The translations under genes were made by a program, and so were the position numbers. Source: Streptomyces sp. LBL (GTDB taxonomy: Bacteria > Actinomycetota > Actinomycetes > Streptomycetales > Streptomycetaceae). From it: 64,000 bases of DNA. The stretch is from NCBI RefSeq assembly GCF_029893585.1, contig NZ_JARXYX010000015.1, positions 1 through 64,000 of the forward strand, read 5' to 3'. How positions within the stretch are numbered: the first letter of the stretch is position 1; each line of letters begins with the position of its first letter. The notes under the pieces are model-generated. The model was not told the origin of the DNA. It was given only the letters and a program-made list of their open reading frames with translations, and searched no databases. This document shows, piece by piece, positions 50,899-61,285 of the stretch.

Positions 50899-53800
50899 GT
50901 GGAACAGAACGGAACTGGTTCAACTGCCGGTGGTGACGGGCGTGTCGCCGTGATCGGCATGGGATGCCGGCTGCCAGGGGACGCCGACTCGCCCGACGCC
51001 CTGTGGCGGCTGCTGGCCGCGGGGCAGGACGCGGTCGGTGACCCGCCGCCCACCCGCACGGAAGTCGGACGGGCGCGGGACGCCGCGCTGCCTCGGCAGG
51101 GCGGCTGGCTGAGGGACGTCTCCGGTTTCGACGCGGCGTTCTTCGGTGTCTCAGGACGGGAGGCGGACGTCCTGGACCCCCAGCATCGGCTGCTCCTCGA
51201 GGTGTCCTGGGAGGCGCTGGAGCATGCGGGGCTGCCCCCCGACGGCCTCGCGGGGACGCCGACCGGGGTGTACACCGGGCTGAGCTATACCGACTACATG
51301 GACCGGCTGGCCGGGCATCCCAAGGAGTTGGAGGGGGCGGTGCTGACGAACGGTCACTGCCTCGCGCCGGGGCGCATCTCCTACCTGCTCGGTCTGCACG
51401 GCCCGTCGGTGGCTCTGGACACCGCGTGCTCGTCCTCGCTGGTCGCCTTGCACCTGGCAGCACAGGCCCTGCGGAACGGGGAGTGCGACGTTGCGCTCGC
51501 CGGCGGCGTCACCTTGATGCTCTCCTCCAGGACCACGCGGTCGTTCGTCCGGATGGGCATGCTCTCCCCGACGGGGCGCTGCCGCGCGTTCGACGCGGCG
51601 GCCGACGGTTTCGTACGCGGTGAGGGATGCGCGGTCGTCGTGTTGAAGCGTCTGCGGGATGCCGTGCGGGACGGCGATCGGATCTGGGCCGTGGTCCGGG
51701 GCTCGGCCGTGAACCAGGACGGCCGCTCGGACGGTCTGGCCGCACCGTCGGCGGCGGCCCAGGAGGCGCTGTTCCGGGAGACGCTGGCCCGTGCCGGGGT
51801 CGACCCCGGTGAGGTGGGCATGATCGAAGCGCACGGCACGGGCACGCCGGTCGGCGACCCGGTGGAGTTCACGAGCCTGGCCCGCGTCTACGGAAGGGGC
51901 CGGGACCGCTGCGCGCTGGGCTCCGTGAAGACCAATCTGGGGCACCTGGAACCTGCTGCGGGCGTCACCGGTCTGCTGAAGGCGGTGATGTGTCTTCAGC
52001 AGGGTGTCGTCCCGGCGAGCCTGCACTTCACCCGCTGGAATCCGGCCATCACCGCCGAGGGCACACGTTTCTTCGTGCCTGACCGGCTGACGGACTGGCC
52101 CACGCGGACCACGGTCCGGCTGGCCGCCGTGTCCTCGTTCGGGTTCGCCGGGACAAATGTCCACGTAGTGCTGGAACAGGCGCCTGCCGCAGCCGTGCGC
52201 CGCCTGCCGAGCCCGCGGAAGGCGCGTGCGGGGGCCGCGGAATCGCATGTCCTGCTGGTGTCGGCGGGCTCCGCCGATGCCTTGCCCGCGGCGGCGCGGC
52301 GGCTCGCGGACTGGCTCGAGGGCACGGGCGCGGGCGTCCCGCTCGGCGACGTGGCCCACACCCTCGCGCTGCGCCGACCGGCAGGACGCGGTCGGCTCGG
52401 CGTCGTGGCGTCCTCGCGCACGGGTTTCGTCCGCGCCCTGCGGTCGTTCGATGCCGGGCAGGCGGTGCCGGGCGCGGTGTCGGGGGCGGTGGCGGCCGGT
52501 GTGTGCAGGCGGCCGGTGTGGGTGTTCTCCGGGCAAGGCTCCCAGTGGCCGGGCATGGCCCGCAACTTCCTCGCGCACGAACCGGCATTCGCCGCTGCCC
52601 TGTCCGAGATCGAACCGCTGATCGCCGCCGAGGCCGGTTTCTCCGTACTCGACATCGTGCGGGAGGACAGGGCGGTGACCGGGTGCGGACGTGTGCAACC
52701 GGTGCTGTTCGCCGTGCAGATCGCGCTGGCCGCGACGTGGCGGGCCTACGGCGTGGAACCCGCCGGGGTCGTGGGTCACTCCATGGGCGAGGTCGCCGCC
52801 GCCGTCGTCGCCGGGGCGCTGTCCCTGCAGGACGGCGTCCGGGTGATCTGCCGTCGGTCCGCCCTGCTGACTCGTATCGCGGGTGCCGGCGCGATGGCGA
52901 CCGTCGCTCTGGGCCGAGCCGAGGTCGAGGCGGACCTGGCAGCCGCCGACGCCGAGGCATCGGTCTCCGTCGCCGTCATGGCCGCGCCCGGTTCCACCGT
53001 TGTGGCCGGCGACCCCGCCGTCGTGGAGCGCCTGGTCGAGCGCTGGGACGCCCGCGGCGTGCCCGCTCGTCCGATCGCTGTGGACGTCGCCTCGCACTCT
53101 CCCCAGGTGGACCCGCTGTTGGATGAACTGGCGGCATCTCTGGCCGACTTGACGCCTCGGCCGCCCGTCGTTCCGTTCTATTCGACTGTCCTGGAGGACC
53201 CGCGCACGGTCCCGGCCTTCGATGCCGAGTACTGGTGCCGGAACCTGCGCCGACCGGTGCGTTTCGCGGACGCTGTCCGCGCGGCCGCCGCGGACCGGAA
53301 CACGGTGTATGTGGAGGTGTCCCCGCATCCGGTCGTCACGCAGGCCGTCACGGGCAGCCTGAGGGGACTGGTCGACGCCCCCGTCGTGGTGCCGACACTT
53401 CGGCGCGGCGAAAGCGAGCAGGTCACTTTCCGCACGGGGCTCGCCGTTCTGCACTGCGCGGGCGTGCCCGTCGACTGGGCCGTACTGTACGCGGGCGGCG
53501 CCCTCGCGGATGTGCCCGTGATCACCTTCGACCGTAAACGGCACTGGGTGGATCCGAGCGATCGGCCTGATGACGACAGACCTTCCGTAAACTCCGTCCT
53601 CCGGGCGGATTCCGAGGCGGGCGGCGTCCCCGGTCTCCTGCCCGGAAGCCACTGGAAGGTACCGGGCCGTCCCGTGCGGCACACCTGGCGGGCAGAGGCC
53701 GGGACGCGCGCCCACCCGTGGCTGGCCGACCACCAGGTCAACAACGCGGTGGTTCTTCCCGGAGCCGCCTACTGCGCTCTCGCGCTGACCGCCGCCTGCC

Positions 53801-56800
53801 AGGTCTTCGACGCCCCGCCGCGGCAGGTGGAGGTCCGTGACATCGCCTTCCACGAACTGCTTCCCCTGACCGACCGCTCCGAGATCACCATGACGGCGGA
53901 TGTGACCACCCCGGACCGCGTCACCTGCGAGGTCTTCGCACGTGATGACAGCGATGAGGAGGGTCAAGGCGACGCCGACCAGGGGCAGTGGATCCTGCAC
54001 GCCAGTGCCACCCTGACTCGGAGCGCACCACCGCGGGGACTCGCACCCGTCTCTGTACACGCCCTGGTCGCGGAACACCCCGTCGCCGTGCCCGCCGCGG
54101 CCGTGTACCAGCGTCTGCGCTCGCGCGGCCTTCACCACGGAGCCGCGTTCATGGGGATCAGCGAACTGCGTCTGTCGTCCACCGGTGACAGTGTCTGGGC
54201 ACGGGTCGCCGTCCCGCCCGCGGCCGGCCCCACTCCAGGCTCCCTGTGCGTCCATCCGGTACTCGTGGACCTGTGCGCCCAGCTGGCAGTGGCTTCACTG
54301 ACACGCGACGAGACCGCGAGCGGCCTGGTCCTCCCCATCGGCGCGGGGTCCCTGCGCATCCACGGCGATCCCGCCGCGGTGGTCCACGGACACGCCACGA
54401 TCACGCGGAAACAGCCTGATGGCATCACCGCGGACATCCGGCTGTTGACCGATGACGGACATACGGTGATCGCCCTGAACGACCTGCGCCTGTTGCAGCG
54501 CGAAGTCAGCGCGAACGCCGACCTCGATCGATGGTTCTACGCCATCGACTGGCAGCCCGCACCGGCCGCCCATGCCTCGCCCGCCACGAACGCGGACCGC
54601 GCACCGGCCGCTACCTGGCTGGTGGTGGGTGAGAGCGGCACGCAGGCGGAGACGCTCGCCGAAGCCCTCCGCGTGTCCGGGAGCACCGCCCGGGCCGTCG
54701 TCCTTCCGGAAGACGAGCACCGTGTCTCCGCGCTGCGGGCCCGTCTTGTCGAACGGGAACTCGCCGATCCGCCTCGTGCGGTGGTGTTCCTGTGCGCGCC
54801 GGCCGGCGGGCCGGCGGTTTCCGGCGCCGACCAGCCCGCTCCCGACGAGTCAGCAGGCGCCGCCGAGCCGGCCGCCGATCCCACGGTGGACGCTCTGGAG
54901 CGCACTCGGCGGCTCCTGAGTCTTGTCCAGGCGGTCGCGAACTGCTCTCTGTCTCCGAGGCTGTACGTCATCACGCGCGGCGCCCGCGCCGTCGAACCGG
55001 GTGAGACGGCCGACCCCGCCCAGAGCCCGCTCCGGGGCCTGATGCGTGTCCTGGCCCATGAGCACCCACAGTTGCGTCCCACGCTCCTCGACATGGGACG
55101 GTCGGACGACCTTCGGCAAGCGGTCGGCCTCCTGCTGAGCGGGGCCCCCGGCGACGAGATGGCCGTGCGAGGCGCGGACCGCCGTGTGGCCCGCCTTGTC
55201 CCGGCCCCACTGACGGACACGGAACGACTGACCGCGACCGCCCGCACGGTGCGCTACGGCGTGGACCGCTTCCGGCTCCGCGCGGGCCGGGCCGCGGACC
55301 TCGGCTCCCTGCGTCTGGTGGTGGGCGAACAGCACACACCGGGTCCGGGAGAGGTGGAGCTTCAGGTGCGCGCGGCGGGAGTGAACTTCCGCGATGTCCT
55401 CACCGTCATGGGACTCCTGCCGGCCGCAGACCTCTGCGCGGGCGGCGGGGACCGTATCGGATTCGAGTGCACAGGGACGGTGACTGCTGTCGGACCCGGC
55501 GTCGAGCACGTCCGCGTCGGAGACACCGTCCTGGCCGTGGATCTCGCCGGTGGCGCGTTCGGCTCGTTCACGACGGTCCGCGCCGATGCCGTGGTCCCCG
55601 TGCCGAACGGCGTCGACGCGATGGCCGCGGCGGCCATCCCGACGGCGTTTCTCACCGCCTGGTACGCCCTGCGTTATGTGGCGCGTCTCGCCGAAGGCGA
55701 ACGGGTACTGATCCACTCCGCCACCGGCGGCACGGGCCTGGCCGCGGTCGCCGTTGCCCGGCATCTGGGGGCCGAGATCTTCGCCACCGCCGGGAACGAC
55801 GAGAAACGCGGGTACCTGCGCGGCATGGGCGTCCGACACGTCATGGACTCCCGTTCGCTGGACTTCACCGAGCAGACCCGCGAGGCGACCGGAGGCGAAG
55901 GCGTCGACGTCGTGCTCAACTCCCTCTCGGGGCCGGCGATCCGAGCCGGTCTCGAGGCGCTGCGTCCCTTCGGCCGGTTCGTCGAGCTGGGTGTCCGCGA
56001 CATTCTCGCCGACGCGTCCCTCGGGCTGGCGCCGTTCCGGCACAACGTGACCTTCAGCAGCGTCGACCTCATCGAACTCCAGCAAAAGCGCCCTGAGATG
56101 TTCCAGGACCTCTTGCACGAGGTCATGGGTCTGTTCGACGCAGGCCACCTCCAGCCGCTGCCGCACCGGGAGTTCCCGCTGGCCGAGGCCACGGACGCGT
56201 TCCGTCTCATGGCGGGCGCCGGCCATATCGGCAAGCTCGTCCTGACCCTGCCCCAGCAAGGGGAGACGACGGCCTGCCACGCCGAACCTCCCTCGCCGGT
56301 CCGCTCCGACAGCGCCTACATCATCACGGGGGGACTGCGGGGCGTGGGTCTGGCCACGGCGGCCCGCCTGGCCGAACTGGGCGCCGGGCACATCGTCCTC
56401 AACGGCCGTACGCCGCCCGGCGAGGCAGCCGAAACCAGGCTGGCCCAGCTCCGTGCTTCCGGCGCCCGCATCACCGTCGAACTGGGGGACGCCGCCCGGC
56501 CCGGAGTGGCCGAACGGCTCGTGTCCGCCGCGACAGCGGGCGGACTGCCGTTGCGAGGAGTGGTGCACTCGGCGATGGTCCTCGACGACGCTGCCCTCAC
56601 CAACATCACCGACGAACAGCTTGAACGTGTCTGGCGGCCCAAGGTCACCGCGGCATGGCGCCTCCACCAGGCCCTCGCGGCGCACACAGTCGACTGGTTC
56701 GTGCTCTACTCCTCCATGGCTTCGCTCCTGGGCAACCCGGGCCAGGGCGCGTACGCTGCCGCCAACGCCTGGCTGGATGCCTTCGCCCTCTGGCGGACCG

Positions 56801-57375
56801 CCCGAGGACTGCCCACCCTGGCCGTCAACTGGGGGCCATGGGGGCAGACCGGCACGGCAACCGACTTCGCCGACCGCGGCTACGAGACGATTCCCACCGA
56901 GGACGGTCTCCGTGCGCTCGAGGCACTGCTCACCCACCGGCGGGTCGCCACGGGTGTCCTGCCCGGCCGACCAGAATCGTGGATCCTGCCCGCGGTCCGC
57001 CACGCTTCCTTCTTCGCAAGCCTGGTGGACGGCCACCAGGCTCAGGACACCACATCACCGAGCGGTGAACGCGTCACCGCAGCCGACATCCGCGCCCGCC
57101 TGACACAACATGACTCCCCTCTCGCTCAGCGAACAGCCCTGGAGGCCTACCTCGCCGAGCAGATGGGCACCGTCCTGCAGCTCGGCAGCGCACGACTGGA
57201 CCCCCAGACGCCGTTGCGCAGTCTTGGCTTCGACTCACTGCTGGCCATAGAACTGCGCACCCGGCTGGAGTCAGGACTCGGCATCAGACTCGCGAGCAAC
57301 TTCGTCTGGAAACACCCCACGATCGCGGCACTCGCCACTGCCCTGTCCAACAAGATGGGACTGGATCTGTCGTGA
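50899..57375 (+). CDS. Type I polyketide synthase, KS-AT-DH-ER-KR-ACP
   Basis: 2158-residue single-module, fully reducing PKS. GTG 50899 has GGAAGG upstream; the open frame reaches 50713 without homology. KS: DTACSSS with Cys177, EAHGTGT His312, KTNLGH Lys344/His349. AT: GHSMGE with Ser628, and VASH at 730-733, a motif linked to methylmalonyl-CoA. DH: HPWLADH with His945 and VLVDLCAQ, though the usual Gly after the His is Asn. ER: NADPH loop HSATGGTGLAAV near 1606. KR: TGGLRGVGL and YSSMAS near 1937 with GQGAYAAAN. ACP: GFDSL with Ser2113. The order and size match mycocerosic acid synthase, an iterative enzyme making methyl-branched acyl chains. There is no thioesterase or methyltransferase. 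Product unknown. Confidence 0.92.
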   Translation: MEQNGTGSTAGGDGRVAVIGMGCRLPGDADSPDALWRLLAAGQDAVGDPPPTRTEVGRARDAALPRQGGWLRDVSGFDAAFFGVSGREADVLDPQHRLLLEVSWEALEHAGLPPDGLAGTPTGVYTGLSYTDYMDRLAGHPKELEGAVLTNGHCLAPGRISYLLGLHGPSVALDTACSSSLVALHLAAQALRNGECDVALAGGVTLMLSSRTTRSFVRMGMLSPTGRCRAFDAAADGFVRGEGCAVVVLKRLRDAVRDGDRIWAVVRGSAVNQDGRSDGLAAPSAAAQEALFRETLARAGVDPGEVGMIEAHGTGTPVGDPVEFTSLARVYGRGRDRCALGSVKTNLGHLEPAAGVTGLLKAVMCLQQGVVPASLHFTRWNPAITAEGTRFFVPDRLTDWPTRTTVRLAAVSSFGFAGTNVHVVLEQAPAAAVRRLPSPRKARAGAAESHVLLVSAGSADALPAAARRLADWLEGTGAGVPLGDVAHTLALRRPAGRGRLGVVASSRTGFVRALRSFDAGQAVPGAVSGAVAAGVCRRPVWVFSGQGSQWPGMARNFLAHEPAFAAALSEIEPLIAAEAGFSVLDIVREDRAVTGCGRVQPVLFAVQIALAATWRAYGVEPAGVVGHSMGEVAAAVVAGALSLQDGVRVICRRSALLTRIAGAGAMATVALGRAEVEADLAAADAEASVSVAVMAAPGSTVVAGDPAVVERLVERWDARGVPARPIAVDVASHSPQVDPLLDELAASLADLTPRPPVVPFYSTVLEDPRTVPAFDAEYWCRNLRRPVRFADAVRAAAADRNTVYVEVSPHPVVTQAVTGSLRGLVDAPVVVPTLRRGESEQVTFRTGLAVLHCAGVPVDWAVLYAGGALADVPVITFDRKRHWVDPSDRPDDDRPSVNSVLRADSEAGGVPGLLPGSHWKVPGRPVRHTWRAEAGTRAHPWLADHQVNNAVVLPGAAYCALALTAACQVFDAPPRQVEVRDIAFHELLPLTDRSEITMTADVTTPDRVTCEVFARDDSDEEGQGDADQGQWILHASATLTRSAPPRGLAPVSVHALVAEHPVAVPAAAVYQRLRSRGLHHGAAFMGISELRLSSTGDSVWARVAVPPAAGPTPGSLCVHPVLVDLCAQLAVASLTRDETASGLVLPIGAGSLRIHGDPAAVVHGHATITRKQPDGITADIRLLTDDGHTVIALNDLRLLQREVSANADLDRWFYAIDWQPAPAAHASPATNADRAPAATWLVVGESGTQAETLAEALRVSGSTARAVVLPEDEHRVSALRARLVERELADPPRAVVFLCAPAGGPAVSGADQPAPDESAGAAEPAADPTVDALERTRRLLSLVQAVANCSLSPRLYVITRGARAVEPGETADPAQSPLRGLMRVLAHEHPQLRPTLLDMGRSDDLRQAVGLLLSGAPGDEMAVRGADRRVARLVPAPLTDTERLTATARTVRYGVDRFRLRAGRAADLGSLRLVVGEQHTPGPGEVELQVRAAGVNFRDVLTVMGLLPAADLCAGGGDRIGFECTGTVTAVGPGVEHVRVGDTVLAVDLAGGAFGSFTTVRADAVVPVPNGVDAMAAAAIPTAFLTAWYALRYVARLAEGERVLIHSATGGTGLAAVAVARHLGAEIFATAGNDEKRGYLRGMGVRHVMDSRSLDFTEQTREATGGEGVDVVLNSLSGPAIRAGLEALRPFGRFVELGVRDILADASLGLAPFRHNVTFSSVDLIELQQKRPEMFQDLLHEVMGLFDAGHLQPLPHREFPLAEATDAFRLMAGAGHIGKLVLTLPQQGETTACHAEPPSPVRSDSAYIITGGLRGVGLATAARLAELGAGHIVLNGRTPPGEAAETRLAQLRASGARITVELGDAARPGVAERLVSAATAGGLPLRGVVHSAMVLDDAALTNITDEQLERVWRPKVTAAWRLHQALAAHTVDWFVLYSSMASLLGNPGQGAYAAANAWLDAFALWRTARGLPTLAVNWGPWGQTGTATDFADRGYETIPTEDGLRALEALLTHRRVATGVLPGRPESWILPAVRHASFFASLVDGHQAQDTTSPSGERVTAADIRARLTQHDSPLAQRTALEAYLAEQMGTVLQLGSARLDPQTPLRSLGFDSLLAIELRTRLESGLGIRLASNFVWKHPTIAALATALSNKMGLDLS

Positions 57376-57446
57376 GGCGCGCACCCGGGGCCGGCACCCG
57401 GCACCGGGGGCGATCTCCGTGACGCTGAGCACCCGGGCCCAACCTG

Positions 57447-59849
57447 TCAGGACAGCTCCTGAGTTTCCTTCGGATGGCTTCGTTGGGCCGGTGTCACGGT
57501 GCGGCCTTCCTGTGCGGCGGAGCGTGCTTCCTCACTGTCTGTCGGTCGCAGACATTCGATGAGGTAGTCGCCGGTGTCGGGGTCGAGGGTCACGCCGTGG
57601 GTTTCGCTGCCGAATCCGGGGAAGCTGCGGTCGAAGGATTCGAGGGCGCTGAGGTAGCGCAGCAGCGGGCCGTCGGGGGCGCCGACGCTCTCCCCGGGCA
57701 TGAGGACGGGCATGCCGGGCGGAGTGATGGTGATCATGGCGGCGGCCACCTGGCCCGCCGCCTCGGTCAACCGTACGCGCTGGGTGCCGCCGCGGATCAG
57801 GCGCTGATAGCACAGCTGCGGTGGAGCGACCGGTTCCGGCAGCTGTCGGAAGGCAGCGTCCAACAGGCCGGCGAGGTCGGCAGAGCGCAGGTGGTCGTGC
57901 ATGTCCTGGCACAGCTCGCGCAGAGTGTGGCCGGCGTATCGCCTGGGGTGCTCGGCGACCAGAGCGGGCAGGACCCGGTCGAGGGGGGCGTCCTCGTCGT
58001 AGAGGGCCTTGAAGTCCATCAGGGCGTCGAGGAGGGTGCCCCATTTGCCCTTGGTGATGCCCATGGAGAACAGGACGAGCGTCGTATAGCTGTCGGTCTT
58101 TTCCACGACGATGTGGCGGGTGACCAGGTACGCGGTGAGTACGCGTGCCGGGATGCCCCATTCACCGGTCTCGCCGGTCGCGTCGATGCCCGGGCAGGTC
58201 AGGGTGACTTTGATCGGGTCGAGCATGCAGTAGCCGTCGGTCAGCCCCGAGAAGCCGTGCCAGGCAGCGTCGGGTTCCAGGTGCCAGCAGCTCGGTTCGG
58301 TGCGCAGCAGCTCGGCCGGCGTCTCGTCGAACGGCAGTCGGGTTCCGGTGCTCGGGTCGGTAACCGTCTCGGGTTGCCACACGCCGAAGAACCACGACGG
58401 TCGGTCGCCGGCCTCCTCGATACGACGCCGGATGCGGACCATCTCCTGGCGGAAGCGGACCGCCTCGGTCACGGCCTCGTCGATCAGCCAGCGACCCTGC
58501 GGCCCGTCCATCATCGCTGTCGCCACGTCCAGCGAGGCGATCATCGGATAGAGCGGGGAGGTGGTGCCGTGCATCAGCAGCGCCTCGTTGAACCGGTCGT
58601 GTTCGACGGGCGCCCTCGGGGCGGGCTTGACGTGGACCATGGCGCTCTGCGAGAGCGCGGCCAGCAGTTTGTGGGTGGACTGGGTGGCGAAAACCGTCGG
58701 TCGGTCCGGGCCCGGGAAGGTGTCCTCGTCCACCGACATGCCGTACCGGCCCGCGTAGAGCGGGTGGAAGCGGGCGTAGGCGAACCATGCCTCGTCGAAG
58801 TGCAGCCGGGGCGCACTCGTGGCGAACGCTCGTGCCGCCGCCGGGGCGTCGTAACACAGGCCGTCGTACGTGGAGTTGGTGAAGACGGCGTACTGAGGGT
58901 GCGGCGACACGGCGTCCCTGGTCAGCGGGTTCGCGGCGATCCGGGCCGCGACGGAGTCCGCCGCGAGCTCCGCCGGGGGCAGCGGCCCCGCCAGGCCGTA
59001 ACCGTTGCGGGTGGGGATCAGGTAGACCGGGCGGGCGCCGGAGACGACCAGTCCGTGCAGCACCGACTTGTGACAGTTGCGGTCCACCAGGGCGATCTCG
59101 TCCTGGGTGACGCTGAAGTGGCCGACCACGCGGTTGCAGGTGGAATCCCCGTGCAGCACGAAGTACGTGAGGTCGGCGCCGAAGACCCGGGCGGCGTTGC
59201 GCTCCGCGTCGCCGATCGGGCCGGTGTGCTCGAACAGCGAGCCGAGCTCCCCCACGGAGATCGACAGGTCGCTGCGCAACAGCCGTTCCCCGAAATAGTC
59301 GTGGAAGGCGCGACCCGCGGGCGACTTCAGCAAGGCGACGCCGCCGGAGTGGGCCGGGGTGTGCCAGGAGTACTCGTGCGCGTCGTCGAAGCGGCGCAGT
59401 GCCCGGAAGAAGGGCGGCAGGACGGCCTCTTGGTAGGTGCGCGCGGCGGTGGTGATCCGGCCCGCGATGAACCCGGGAGTGTCCTCCAACGGCCACACAT
59501 AGCCCACGATCGACTCCGACACCCACAACGGCAGGTCCCGCACGCCGTCGTCGGACATGACCAGGAAGACCGGAAGGTTCTGGAACCGCCGGCCGATGAA
59601 GCGCAGCACCGCGGCGCCCCCGGGCTCGCCGGCCGCGTCCTCTTGGCCCGGTAGGTCCCAGGCGACCAGTGCCGCGGTCAGTCCCGCCTCCGTCCGCAGC
59701 ACCGCCTCGGCGTCCGCGACGCCTGCCGCCCATCGGACGTCGAATCCCCGCTCCTCGATCGCCTCACCGATGCGGGCCAGCTGTTCGGCGCCGGCCCCCT
59801 CATCCTGTGGACGTTCCCGTACCGCGATCAAAATCCTGCTGTCCGCCAT
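57447..59849 (-). CDS. Orn/Lys/Arg decarboxylase, PLP-dependent
   Basis: 800-residue fold-type I decarboxylase. It has an N-terminal receiver-like wing domain (about 1-130), then the PLP core with HGDSTCNRVV, HFDEAWFAYARFHP and the Schiff-base lysine in ATQSTHKLLAAL (Lys394), and a C-terminal domain with MPGESVGAPDGPLLRYLSAL. ATG 59849 follows GGGAGGAG. It would make putrescine, cadaverine or agmatine; the sequence does not tell which. It is convergent with the PKS gene, 71 bases apart, so it could supply a diamine for the PKS product or be an unrelated polyamine gene. Confidence 0.9.
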   Translation of the reverse strand: MADSRILIAVRERPQDEGAGAEQLARIGEAIEERGFDVRWAAGVADAEAVLRTEAGLTAALVAWDLPGQEDAAGEPGGAAVLRFIGRRFQNLPVFLVMSDDGVRDLPLWVSESIVGYVWPLEDTPGFIAGRITTAARTYQEAVLPPFFRALRRFDDAHEYSWHTPAHSGGVALLKSPAGRAFHDYFGERLLRSDLSISVGELGSLFEHTGPIGDAERNAARVFGADLTYFVLHGDSTCNRVVGHFSVTQDEIALVDRNCHKSVLHGLVVSGARPVYLIPTRNGYGLAGPLPPAELAADSVAARIAANPLTRDAVSPHPQYAVFTNSTYDGLCYDAPAAARAFATSAPRLHFDEAWFAYARFHPLYAGRYGMSVDEDTFPGPDRPTVFATQSTHKLLAALSQSAMVHVKPAPRAPVEHDRFNEALLMHGTTSPLYPMIASLDVATAMMDGPQGRWLIDEAVTEAVRFRQEMVRIRRRIEEAGDRPSWFFGVWQPETVTDPSTGTRLPFDETPAELLRTEPSCWHLEPDAAWHGFSGLTDGYCMLDPIKVTLTCPGIDATGETGEWGIPARVLTAYLVTRHIVVEKTDSYTTLVLFSMGITKGKWGTLLDALMDFKALYDEDAPLDRVLPALVAEHPRRYAGHTLRELCQDMHDHLRSADLAGLLDAAFRQLPEPVAPPQLCYQRLIRGGTQRVRLTEAAGQVAAAMITITPPGMPVLMPGESVGAPDGPLLRYLSALESFDRSFPGFGSETHGVTLDPDTGDYLIECLRPTDSEEARSAAQEGRTVTPAQRSHPKETQELS

Positions 59850-60132
59850 GAGACTCCTCCCAGCGGCCCACGCCGCGTCCGGCTCAGTTTCCGAGTGGAA
59901 AGGCTGAGCTCACGGCCTCACAGCGGTAAACCACCCGCAGGACGGAACAAGCAAGCTTGAGCTTTACCGTCCGGCCCTGGACCGTTCCGGCGCGCGCGTT
60001 GCCATGACAGTGCCGCTTCGAGGCGGCATGCCGAGGCGGGTGGCTCACAACGGGCCGTACAGCCCATTGCCGCGGACGTCGACGCGGGTGGGTGGTGTGC
60101 AGTGGGAGGACGAGGAGAGGTGGGTTTCCCCG

Positions 60133-61278
60133 TCAGCGGCACCGGCGGGCGTTGAGCCGGGCGGCCTGGCGTGTCAGGTGGTCACGTTCGGCGAGGTTGG
60201 GTGCTTTCTCGGCCGCCTCGGCGTACAGGCGTGCCGCGGTCGCCAGGTTACCGTCGCGCTCGTGGAGGTACGCCGTCACCGCGGCGTAGCGGGGCAGTGA
60301 GTCGTCCAGCTCAGCGAGCGCCGCCAGACCGGCGCGCGGTCCGTCGGCCTGGCCGACGGCCACCGCGCGGTTGAGCCGGACGACCGGGCTGTCGGTCAGG
60401 TGCGTGAGCTCGTCGTACCACTCGACGATCTGCACCCAGTCCGTCTCCTCGGCCGTGGGTGCGTCGGCGTGGAGTGCCGCGATGGCGGCTTGGGCCTGGA
60501 ACTCGCCCAGTCGGTCGCGGGCGAGGGCCGCCTGCAGGATCTCGACGCCCTCGGCGATCGACTCGGTGTCCCACCGGCCGCGGTCCTGCTCGGCGAGGGG
60601 CACCAGGCTGCCGTCGGGTGCGGTCCGGGCGGCGCGCCGGGCGTGGTGGAGCACCATGAGGGCGAGCAGCCCGGCCACCTCGGGGTGGTCGATCGCAGCC
60701 GCGAGTTGCCGGGTGAGCCGGATGGCCTCGGCGGCGAGGTCGACGTCGCCGGAATAGCCCTCGTTGAAGACCAGGTAGAGAACGCGCAGCACGGTGGCGA
60801 CGTCGCCGGGCTGGTCGAACCGCACGCCGGAGACGGTGCGCTTGGCCCGGCTGATGCGCTGCGCCATGGTCGCCTCGGGCACCAGGTAGGCCTGGGCGAT
60901 CTGGCGGGTGGTCAGCCCGCCGACTGCGCGCAGCGTGAGCGCGACCGCGGACGACGGCGTCAGCGACGGCTGGGCGCACAGGAAGTAGAGCTGGAGCGTG
61001 TCGTCCACCGCGGGCGCGGGCCCGGGCGTCGGCTCCTCGTCGACGAGGTCCTCGCGTCGGCGGCGGGCGGCTTCTGACCGGGTCGCGTCGAGGAACCGAC
61101 GCCAGGCCACGGTGACCAGCCAGCCCTTCGGGTCCCGCGGCGGGTCGGCCGGCCAGACGCGGATCGCTTCGACCAGCGCGTCCTGCACGGCGTCCTCGGC
61201 CGCCGCGAAGTCGGCTCCGCGGCGGACGAGGATCCCGAGCACGCTCGGTGTGAGGCTCCTCAGCAGGACCTCGTTCAT
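60133..61278 (-). CDS. ECF sigma factor, ECF42 type with C-terminal helical extension
   Basis: 381-residue sigma factor. Region 2 is visible in FAAAEDAVQDALVEAIRVWP and GWLVTVAWRRFLDATRSEA; region 4 in LTTRQIAQAYLVPEATMAQR. A C-terminal extension of about 200 residues rich in helices (YLVFNEGYSGD, VEWYDELTHLTDSPVVRLNR, RAVAVGQADGPRAGLAAL) is the hallmark of the ECF42 group, which works without an anti-sigma factor. ATG 61278 lies seven bases after the DGPF gene stop, so the two are co-transcribed. The TPR-like extension is thought to modulate activity in this group. Confidence 0.9.
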   Translation of the reverse strand: MNEVLLRSLTPSVLGILVRRGADFAAAEDAVQDALVEAIRVWPADPPRDPKGWLVTVAWRRFLDATRSEAARRRREDLVDEEPTPGPAPAVDDTLQLYFLCAQPSLTPSSAVALTLRAVGGLTTRQIAQAYLVPEATMAQRISRAKRTVSGVRFDQPGDVATVLRVLYLVFNEGYSGDVDLAAEAIRLTRQLAAAIDHPEVAGLLALMVLHHARRAARTAPDGSLVPLAEQDRGRWDTESIAEGVEILQAALARDRLGEFQAQAAIAALHADAPTAEETDWVQIVEWYDELTHLTDSPVVRLNRAVAVGQADGPRAGLAALAELDDSLPRYAAVTAYLHERDGNLATAARLYAEAAEKAPNLAERDHLTRQAARLNARRCR

Positions 61279-61285
61279 CGATGAG

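Noticed and set aside
51151..54255. Minus-strand open frame of 1034 codons inside the PKS gene
   Set aside because: It is the antisense shadow of a high-GC coding region. The plus-strand frame has clear KS and AT motifs, while this one is rich in Arg, Gly, His and Asp with no known domain.
54850..57036. Minus-strand open frame of 728 codons opposite the ER, KR and ACP domains
   Set aside because: Antisense shadow of the PKS; no recognisable motif.
57474..59654. Plus-strand open frame of 726 codons opposite the decarboxylase
   Set aside because: Antisense shadow. The minus strand encodes a full Orn/Lys/Arg decarboxylase with the PLP lysine.
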